Assembly (NCBI GenBank): GCA_963575745.1
Contig: CAUYUJ010020281.1
Location: forward strand, 549,960 to 613,959
Length of the DNA: 64,000 nt
DNA from: Prorocentrum cordatum
Lineage: Eukaryota > Sar > Dinophyceae > Prorocentrales > Prorocentraceae
Reading direction: 5' to 3'
Under the pieces are notes generated by a model, which ran no database searches, was not told the origin of the DNA, and worked only from the letters and a program-made list of their open reading frames with translations. A program made the translations under genes and the position numbers. Numbering within the stretch: position 1 is the first letter of the stretch; every line of letters starts with the position of its first letter. Of this stretch, positions 56,603 to 64,000 are shown one piece after another.

Positions 56603-56786
56603 CTACAGTCGACCCGTATCATAAGGTTGCACGATGAGGATGCAAGGCCCCTGGAAGGCCGTTTCGAAGCTTTTCGAGCAGGGCGCGGCCGACGAGAGTG
56701 GCCAAGGATGGACCGAGGAGGCAAGGATGCAAAGGGTCCCCCCTGGGACAAATTTTTGCCCATCCTTCCTATGCGGTTGGCTGTAG
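56603..56786. mobile_element. MITE family F9, copy with both ends
   Basis: CTACAGTCGACCCGTATCAT at the left; the reverse complement of the right end is CTACAGCCAACCGCATAGGA. The interior has the AGGGCGCGGCCGACGAGAGT block. Confidence 0.8.
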
Positions 56787-57139
56787 TCCCCCCCCCCCTC
56801 TTGGCCGCTCCATGCGACCCCCTCTGCGCGGACCCCATATGTGACTACCTACCAGACCACCCCAACCCAACCCGAAGACCCGAATTTGACCCGAATTTCG
56901 GGTTGGGGGGGGTACGGGTTCCATGTGTTTTTTCAATGTTCCCCGACCCCCCCCAACCGGAAATGGAGGGCAAATTGAAGCCTTCGGGTTGGGTTGGGGT
57001 GGTTTGGTGAGTGGTGAATATGGGAGGCCCGGATTGAGCCGAGCCGTGCGCCCGGAGGGCGCCTCCGCACACCGACGCCGCCCTGCGCGCCGCCACCACG
57101 GGCGCCCGCGCGTCGTGCCCGTGCCCGGGGGCCACGCTC

Positions 57140-58360
57140 TTTCTATAGTAGGTGTATATGTATACAAATACACCTCACCATATTACATATACACATCCTT
57201 CTCATGTAGAAGATGTGGACTCTCCATATGTGTACAGCGACATGTCGCCGTGATCAATATTTGAAGGTATACATAAATATGTATGTAGGACAGTATGTCG
57301 ATGTATTTATCTGCCTACCAACATAATTCTAGATAGACAGATACGCATACATATACATATATACATATATATATGTATATATACAACTGCATCGATATAC
57401 ACATATGTATATACATATATGTAAGTATCGATATACATACACATGTGTATATATATATATATACGTACACATGCGTGTATATGCAGGCATGTATATATTG
57501 TATTCAGACATGTACCCATACGCACATATGTATACACACGCCTATACATATATCTACCAGTCTGCATTGGCGCTTCGCGCCATGCGCCTAGGTCCTTCAC
57601 TTCCGGCATGCAGGCAGAACGAGAGAGGGGTCGATCAACCAAAACAACGCTTGCTGTTCGTTGCAATGTTCGCCGTCACCGTTCTTATGATGGTGTTCCT
57701 TCTCCTTCCCTCATGTCTCCTCTGCTTCTTCCTCTTCCTCGTTCTTGCCCGCATTGCCTTGCGAACTCTTCCCCGTCCTCCACAGATTTGTTTGCGGAGG
57801 CTCCTCCAAGGCGAGCTTCTAGAGGACCTCGCGAAAACTTGATAGGGCGCCTCTGGAGACGTTCCTGGCGCCTTTTGGCGGCCTCTGGGGGGTTCCTCGG
57901 GCCACCATGCCGCGAATCATGGTCTCGGGTCGCAACTCGAATTCTTCTAAAGGGCGTCTTGGGGCAATTTCGGCCCGTCATGGCTCCCTCTGTGGGCACT
58001 TTCTGAACCCTCTTGGGCCGTCCTGGGGCTCTCTTGGACTGTCAAGGGTCTTCTGATGGTCATCTTGGAGCATTTTCGGTGCTTCTCGGGCGTTCTCGGA
58101 CGCCCGGTAGACATAACAACCGAGCAGCCCCAAATCATACGAAAGCCAAAGGGACATCAACCCTTCTGCGATTTGACACGTTCTTGGGGGACATATATGG
58201 GCCGTCTTCGGGCGTCTGGCGGGGGTCAGGGGCCGCTGGAGGCCATCTTGGACTTTCTTGGTGGCCTCGTGGAGCCGCCGCTTGGTATTTTGCACATATC
58301 GGCGAATCCTGGATATCCGTCAGGACCCCTTCCAGGGGCGTCCAGCAAAGTCCTGTTTCT
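57140..58360 (-). repeat. Compound repeat, inverted copy with expanded TA/CA microsatellite
   Basis: Read on the minus strand it has CCAAGAC-type periodic words, the GGAGCCTCCGCAAAC box (57,790-57,805), CATGGCGCGAAGCGCCAATG (57,565-57,585) and then an expanded ATATACATA tract (57,140-57,560). This is the order seen at 46,061-46,720. Confidence 0.75.
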
Positions 58361-58429
58361 GGGGGGGGGGGGCGGGGGGGGAGGGTTTCCGCAGTGGCCG
58401 GATGAATTAAACTATGTCTGGGAACATCA

Positions 58430-58770
58430 GTATGTGTATATATATATATATGTATTTACACCTATATATATGTGTGTATATGTATAATGTGTGTACACAC
58501 AGTATATATGTGTGTACACACACACACACACTAAAAACCATGCGCGCACCTGCGCGCTTAGGTTCTAGTCCAAGGCGTCTACCTCATGCGTGTTGTGTAG
58601 GTCTCTTAGAATCGGATACGGCTCTTCTTGGGGGGCTCTTGGAGGGACCTCTGGGAGTCTTTGAAAACTGTCTGTGGTGGTTCTCACGGGATTTGGGACC
58701 CTTTGGGGGGCCTCTTTGGTGTCTTGGGGGCCATATCGGGGGGGAGGGCCGCCAGGGATCTGTACACTGC
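58430..58770. repeat. TA/CA microsatellite and a third compound-repeat fragment
   Basis: (TA)n and (CA)n tracts lie at 58,435-58,530. TCTTGGGGGGCTCTTGGAGG-type words, the reverse of the CCAAGA period, follow at 58,625-58,735. Confidence 0.65.
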
Positions 58771-59119
58771 CCCATCTCGGGCCGCCTTGTGAGCATCGCA
58801 GGACGTCTTGAAGCGAACTGCATGGGCGTCGGCCCAGGGATAGCGCCTCGCCAGCCCACAGTACTCGGAGGACGACGACGACAAGGACACGAGCACAGAG
58901 GGGGGAGCAAACGACGAGGCGACAGGGGAGAGGAACGAAACGCAGGGCCCCTGCTGGACTGCGCGCCCGTCGTGACGCCGTTCTCTGAGCCCGTCGGCAG
59001 CGACCGACTGCCCGTGAAACGGGGAGGTGGAGGGGGGTGATAACACGCAGCTTGGAGGCACGCTGCGTGTCTGCTTCGTTCTCACGTAATGAATACAGCC
59101 CAGTGCATTCGGCAACCTG

Positions 59120-59245
59120 GTGCAGCCTCCTCCTCCTCCTCCTCCTCCTCCTCCTCCTCCTCCCTCCCTCCTCCCTCCCTCCCTCCCTCCCTCCTCCCTC
59201 CTCCCTCCTCCTCCTCCTCCTCCTCCTCCTCCTCCTCCTCCTCCT
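59120..59245. repeat. CTC/CCT microsatellite
   Basis: CTCCTC with CCCTCC interruptions. Confidence 0.9.
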
Positions 59246-59428
59246 TCTTGCTCCTTGTGCTCCCACCCCGTCCTCCCTCCTTGCCCTCCTGCGAAGACAG
59301 CGCCCCCGCGTCGCGAAGCCGCCCGTGGATCGGGGCAGGGCGAACTGAGACCAGGGCAGCTCGAGACCTGGTCCCCGGACCTGGCCCAGGCGCAACAATC
59401 TTCCGAGGCGCGTCAAGCCGTGGCGACG

Positions 59429-59615
59429 CGGCAAGCGTGCCCGGTGAGCTCAACCGCTCGCACAAGATAGGTGCCTATGCGTGCCTCGTTGAAGCAGGCA
59501 CCCCTCGGAGCGGCAGAACGGCACCCCTGTGGCAGAAGTGAAGGCGCAGCAGATAGCAGGAGGAAAACGGGCCGCAGGAGTAGCTCGGTCACCTGGCATG
59601 CTCCAGGGTGCTTCG
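59429..59615 (+). repeat. Duplicated segment, copy 1
   Basis: CGGCAAGCGTGCCCGGTGAG through TGGCATGCTCCAGGGTGC matches 62,130-62,321 with small differences. Both copies are followed immediately by an F5 element. Confidence 0.9.
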
Positions 59616-59781
59616 CTTAGGTCGGGCATGTCCCCCTACAGGCGGATTCTGGGCGAATAATTAAGAATATTCAAACATGCCCCCAAATCATAATACATAG
59701 AATAGTAACAAGAATCGTCCACAGACTATGTTTGGACTATTTCTGAATCTTCCTCCTGCAGAGGGACGTGCCCGACTTAAG
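59616..59781. mobile_element. MITE family F5, copy f (both ends intact)
   Basis: CTTAGGTCGGGCATGTCCCC to GGGACGTGCCCGACTTAAG. Confidence 0.92.
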
Positions 59782-59999
59782 ACTGCCGTTGCCTGGACTG
59801 GCCGCTGAGTGGCAGTCGAAGGTCGTGCGCCGCCGCCAGGGGGTGCGCGCACTGTCGGGTCACAACTCGGGCCTCCAGCGGCCGGTTCGGGGCGCTCTGG
59901 AGCCCCCCGGGAGCCAGGAACGCTGTCTGCGAGGCGCAGCTGCTGGCACGGATCCCGAGGGAACAAGCTCCAGGAGCCGTCGACCCCATCGTCGTTATC

Positions 60000-60021
60000 G
60001 TCGTCGTCGTCGTCGTTTTGT

Positions 60022-60063
<42 letters not shown>

Positions 60064-60085
60064 TTTGTCGTCGTCGTCGTTGCCG
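60000..60085. repeat. CGT trinucleotide tract
   Basis: CGTCGTCGT interrupted twice by TTTTGT. Confidence 0.9.
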
Positions 60086-60495
60086 CCCGACCCTTCCAGG
60101 GCCGCCGGTCGTGCTTCTTCCGCGCGGCCCGCGTGCTGCGGTGCGGCGGGGGCGGTCCGCGCTGTTCCGAGGTGCTTCGCGGCCACCGCCGCCGCCGGAG
60201 AAGCTGCGGGGGCGCGCGTGAGTCAGAGGAGAAAAAGGTACCCATACCGCTACCCTCCGCCCGTTTTCCCCTTTTTGGGCCTCCTCGGAGTCCCTCGTCG
60301 CCTCCGTTGGATTCGCCTCGAGATCCTGGTCAGAACGAACCCCGGGAGAGGTCCTGGGAGTAGCGGTATCGGTACCTTTTGGTCTCCCCAGTGAGGGGCG
60401 CGGAGGCGTGAGGGCGAGGGACCCCCCACACATTGTGTGTCCAGGCCAGACATGCCCGCGCCGTAAAGATAACTTTTTGCAAAAATCACCCCAAC

Positions 60496-60666
60496 TTGGC
60501 GGCGCGCACAAGGGGGTGGAGGGCGGGTGGAGGGCTTCTTAGAAGAAGGCTGCTTCTTAGAAGGCGGCTGCCCTGTACCTACAGATAAGGCCCGCGCCTT
60601 CTAAGACGCAGGGGTGCCTCTACGAAGCCCTCCCCCCTCCCTCCACCCCCCTCTGCGCGTGGCTGA
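60496..60666. mobile_element. MITE family F3, copy 2
   Basis: TTGGCGGCGCGCACAAGGGG to CCTCTGCGCGTGGCTGA. Flanks CCAAC and CCAAA fit a 5-bp duplication with one later change. Confidence 0.8.
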
Positions 60667-61269
60667 CCAAACAGCAGCACGGCGCGGCCATGTGCAACTT
60701 GGTGCACCTTTCACAGGGGGCCGTGGCCGTCCGGATCAAGGATGTAGCTGGAATTGGGGCAGGAGGGCGACTCCACTATAACCTGTGAGGACCTTTCCCT
60801 CTCAAGGCCCACCCTTTAGAGTCCACCATCTGGCCTGACTAGTCTCGCCTTCTGTGCCCCGTCAGCCGTTCCTTCGCTCGAGCCTGTCACACACACAAGA
60901 ATGCGCAAGGTACCCAGGTGGTGCTCGCAGTGCCGTGCGTGGCCACCTCCCTTGACGAGGGCGCTCCTGTAGTGTGGTGCTCGATAGATCGCGCGCGTAC
61001 AAGTGCATCACGTTTGGAAGAATTGGCTCTCTCTCTCTCTCTCTGTCTCTCGCTTTCTCTCTGTCTCTCTCTCGGTCCCCGTCTCTCTCTCAACCTCCAT
61101 GGGTTCGCATATATCTCTTTATCGTCTCTCAGTTATCCAAAGCTCCCCATGTCAGTCTTGTTCCCTACCTAGGCTCTGCCTAGAAGGGTTCTTACTCGGT
61201 GGCTTAAAAGGCCGGGCACTGGGGCCCGCCCCGGGCGGTTGCCCCAGCATCCGCCCCGCGGTTCCCCCT

Positions 61270-61785
61270 GTTACGTCTCCTTAGCTTAGCGTTGCTTATC
61301 TCATCTTAGCTTAGCCTAGCTTAACTTAGCTTAGCTTAGCTTAGCCTAGCCTAGCCTAGCTTAGCTTAGCTTAGCTTAACCTAGTCTAGCTTAGCTTAGC
61401 GTAGCTCAGTTTAGCTTAGCGTAGCATTAGCATAGTATATCATAGCATGTCATAGCATGTCTTAGCATAGCATATCATAGCATAGCGCAGCATAGCATAA
61501 CATATCTTAGCTTTTCATAGCACAGCGCAGCATAGCATAGCATAGCGCAGCATCGCATATCATGGCATAACATAGCGCAGCATAGCATAGCATACCATTG
61601 CGCAGCATAGCATACCATAACATAGCATAGCATAGCGCAGCATAGCATAGCACAGCACAGCACAGCATAGCCTAGCCTAGCCTAGCGCAGCATAGAATAG
61701 CATATCATAGCATAGCATAGCATAGCGCAACATATCATAGCACAGCATAGCATAGCGCAGCTTATCATAGCATAGCATAACATAG
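61270..61785. repeat. TTAGC / CATAG pentamer repeat
   Basis: TTAGCTTAGC units at the left change into CATAGCATAG and GCAGCATAGC units at the right, keeping a five-base period for about 500 bp. Confidence 0.95.
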
Positions 61786-62129
61786 TTAGCTGTCGGTGTA
61801 TATGTAGATGTTGCTTTCCTAGATGATCCAACTCCTAGGTAGGGTCGCACTGGGATAATTCAATGCATGTGCTGTGTATATCTACATATATATATATGTA
61901 CTAACACATGAAAGTATGTCGACCTTTTTTTTTTTTCTCTCTCTCTCTCATTCTCTGTCCCTCTTCTCCTCTCCTTCTTCCTATCTATCTGCCTCGTTCT
62001 CTGCTCATCTATGGGGGCGCGGGGAACAGGGGGATGATGAGGAGGAATGGGAATGGCAATGAGGAGTAGAAGGATCAGGAGGGAGGAGGCTTACCTTCAA
62101 TCGCGCTTTTTCTAATGCATGTCGTGCAG

Positions 62130-62321
62130 CGGCAAGCGTGCCCGGTGAGCTCAACCGCTCGCACAAGATAGGTACCTATGCGGGCCTCGTTGAAGCAGGC
62201 CTCCCTCGGAGCGGCCTGCAGAACGGCACCCCGGCGCCAGAAGTGAAGGAGCAGCAGATAGCAGGAGGAGAAAGGGCCGCAGGAGTAGCTCGGTCACCTG
62301 GCATGCTCCAGGGGTGCTTCG
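62130..62321 (+). repeat. Duplicated segment, copy 2
   Basis: See 59,429-59,615. The match starts abruptly at CGGCAAGCG in both places. Confidence 0.9.
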
Positions 62322-62464
62322 CTCAGGTCGGGCATGTCCCCCTACAGGCGGATTTTGGGCGACAAATTGAAGATACCTCCCAAATGCATAAAAAATGAAG
62401 CACAAAAGTCGTCCCCAGACTATTTTTGAGTACTTCTCCTGTAGAGGGACGTGCCCGACCTAGG
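62322..62464. mobile_element. MITE family F5, copy g
   Basis: CTCAGGTCGGGCATGTCCCC to GGGACGTGCCCGACCTAGG. Shorter interior than copy f. Confidence 0.9.
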
Positions 62465-63060
62465 CTCGCCTGGAAGAGCCCCGGCGGCGACGGGGCCCAC
62501 GAGCACCGCCGGGTTCCAAGACGACGCCGACGACGACGGCCGACGTTGCCCGAGGGCCTCCGGCGTTCCCCGCGGGGCCTTCTCCGGGGGAGGGCCCCGG
62601 AGGCTCGGCGGCGGGCGAACGCCTGCGAGCACTCGCGGAAGCCCCCGGCACCATTCGACGGCGTTCGACCACGTTCGGAAGCCGTGAAGCCACAGTCGGA
62701 CATCGTGGTCGATTCGGCGACGACGTGTGTACCGCTTCCCACGTGAGAGCTCGTGCAACGGGTTGTGCACAGTTGTTCTTGAGCCAGTTCAACACGTGAC
62801 AGAACAATTCTTGCTGCTGGTTGTAAGCACAGCGCCCTGGGTCCCAATCAGGGGTCCCAGCCTGTGCAAATTTCACAGCAGGGGCAGATTTCGATGCAAC
62901 CGTTTCACCCGACCTGAACCTTGCCAGTCTGGCTTCCGAATGTGGCTCCTCCTTGCCCCCCCCTCCCCTCCTCGCCCCCCCCCTCCCCCCTCTCCCCCTC
63001 TCCTCACGCGTGCCAAGTCAGAACTTCCCGCTCCAGAAGAAGAAAGCACGGCATAGGCGC

Positions 63061-63165
63061 AAACTTCTGGCGCTCCGCGCGGATTTCTCTCGGATCCTCG
63101 CCGGACCCCCCTCGGCGCGCGGAGCGCGCCGGGGGCGGCGCCGGAGGCGCTGCTGGAGGGGCCAG
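63061..63165. mobile_element. Foldback element, CTGGCGCGCG hairpin family, copy 5
   Basis: GCGCTCCGCGCGGATTTC, then CTCGGCGCGCGGAGCGCGCC and GGCGGCGCCGGAGGCGC. Confidence 0.65.
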
Positions 63166-63283
63166 AGCGGGTGCTCGGCTTTGGACTGACGGAGCCTCCC
63201 CAGTCGTCAGAAGTCGCCATCGACCCCACACGGGGTCCCGGCCTTCTCCCTATAGAGCAAAAGTGTCTCATCCCGGATCTAGT

Positions 63284-63532
63284 TTTAGGTCGGGCGTGTC
63301 CCCCTACAGGCCGATTCTGGATAAATTAAGAAGCACAGACAAGTAATCCAACTGGGTAAAACAAATATTCAAAACATCGTCCCCAGACTATTTGTTCTTG
63401 AGCAAACAAGCGTTTTTTTGTTTTTTCTTTTTTTTTATTATTTATTTTAATATCCCTCCTGAAGAGGGACAGGCCCGTTTTTTTTTGTTATAAAAAAATA
63501 TCCCTCCTGAAAAGGGACAGGCCCGATTTAAA
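63284..63532. mobile_element. MITE family F5, copy h, with duplicated right end
   Basis: TTTAGGTCGGGCGTGTCCCC opens it. The right end AATATCCCTCCTGAAGAGGG plus ACAGGCCCG occurs twice, separated by a poly-T run. Confidence 0.8.
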
Positions 63533-63631
63533 CTGGACTATTTTCGATGGCCGGGCCACGGGCCCCAGAAGGCCGAACTCGAGGAGACAGGCCTCGCACG
63601 AGGCCGAACTCGAGAAGGCAGGCCGACACCG

Positions 63632-63745
63632 AGGAGGAGGAGGAGGAGGAGGAGGAGGAGGAGGAGGAGGAGGAGGAGGAGGAGGAGGAGGAGGAGGAGT
63701 AGGAGGAGGAGGAGGAGGAGGCGGAGGAGGCGGAGGAGGAGGTCG
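63632..63745. repeat. GGA microsatellite
   Basis: GAGGAGGAG, pure in its centre. GGCCGAACTCGAGGAGAC-type words flank it on both sides. Confidence 0.9.
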
Positions 63746-64000
63746 GCCTCGAACCGGGGAAACGCACCCCCGAACGAGGCCGAAACCGACGAAACCGAGG
63801 AAGCACGCCTCGAACGAGGCCGAAATCGAGGAACTCTTGAAGAAACAACTCGTCGGAGATCGCGAACCTCGCCAGTCGTTAGAGGCCGCCGTCGTCGGCG
63901 GCGAGGCGGAGGCGATGGGCACCGGTAGGCAAATTGCCCGGCGTGCAGGAGAGCGAGGAGGAGAAGAGGGAGCGGCCACGCGGGGGGAGAGGAGGTAGGC

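Noticed and set aside
61270-61785. Telomere-like repeat
   Set aside because: The unit is TTAGC/CATAG (five bases) and does not match TTTAGGG or TTAGGG; it changes type along the tract.

Overview
The window is eukaryotic nuclear DNA. It is GC-rich and dominated by interspersed and simple-sequence repeats, and it contains no compact, recognisable host gene. The best guess at the source is a dinoflagellate, or less likely another large-genome microalga. This rests on the repeat-filled DNA, a DIRS-type tyrosine-recombinase retrotransposon, and short putative exons that open after an AG|G acceptor. No spliced-leader relic, rRNA or tRNA gene was recognised, so the assignment is an inference.

Layout. 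Positions 1-4.6 kb are almost pure simple repeat: an A/C-only tract, GGAATTCC and GACCAATYCCAAC minisatellites, and a 2 kb ACT microsatellite. From 4.6 to 35.5 kb the DNA is a mosaic of at least ten families of short inverted-repeat (MITE-like or foldback) elements. Many have visible target-site duplications. Between them lie GGA, GAT and CAT microsatellites and two arrays of a 104-bp satellite in opposite orientations (18.6-19.5 and 22.7-23.5 kb). A set of very short minus-strand segments (24.5, 17.6, 11.6, 10.5 and 8.2 kb) each begins AG|G with a split glycine codon and encodes Gly/Pro/Tyr/Met-rich peptide. They may be mini-exons of one host gene with huge introns. From 35.6 to 36.9 kb there is a 152-bp tandem satellite, an AG microsatellite and a 100-N assembly gap.

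The clearest genetic unit is a DIRS-superfamily retrotransposon at 37,482-46,060. It has PAT/Ngaro-type split direct repeats in the order A1 - ORFs - B1 A2 B2, and encodes Gag-like, reverse transcriptase/RNase H and tyrosine-recombinase proteins. Gag, Pol, a 126-codon linker and the start of the recombinase lie in one reading frame, broken only by single stop codons. The recombinase frame then shifts. An internal stop in Gag, the recombinase frameshift and an Asp-to-Gly change at the expected first RNase H catalytic residue suggest this copy is disabled, although its repeats are still about 98% identical. It sits inside an older CCAAGA-periodic repeat.

From 46 to 64 kb the mosaic resumes: a compound repeat present in both orientations (46.1-46.7 and 57.1-58.4 kb), a CpG-dense stretch, 1.2 kb of CTC repeat, more copies of the same MITE families, a roughly 190-bp duplication (59.4 and 62.1 kb) and a TTAGC/CATAG pentamer tract. 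Most long open frames here are products of repeat periodicity or high GC and are not called as genes.
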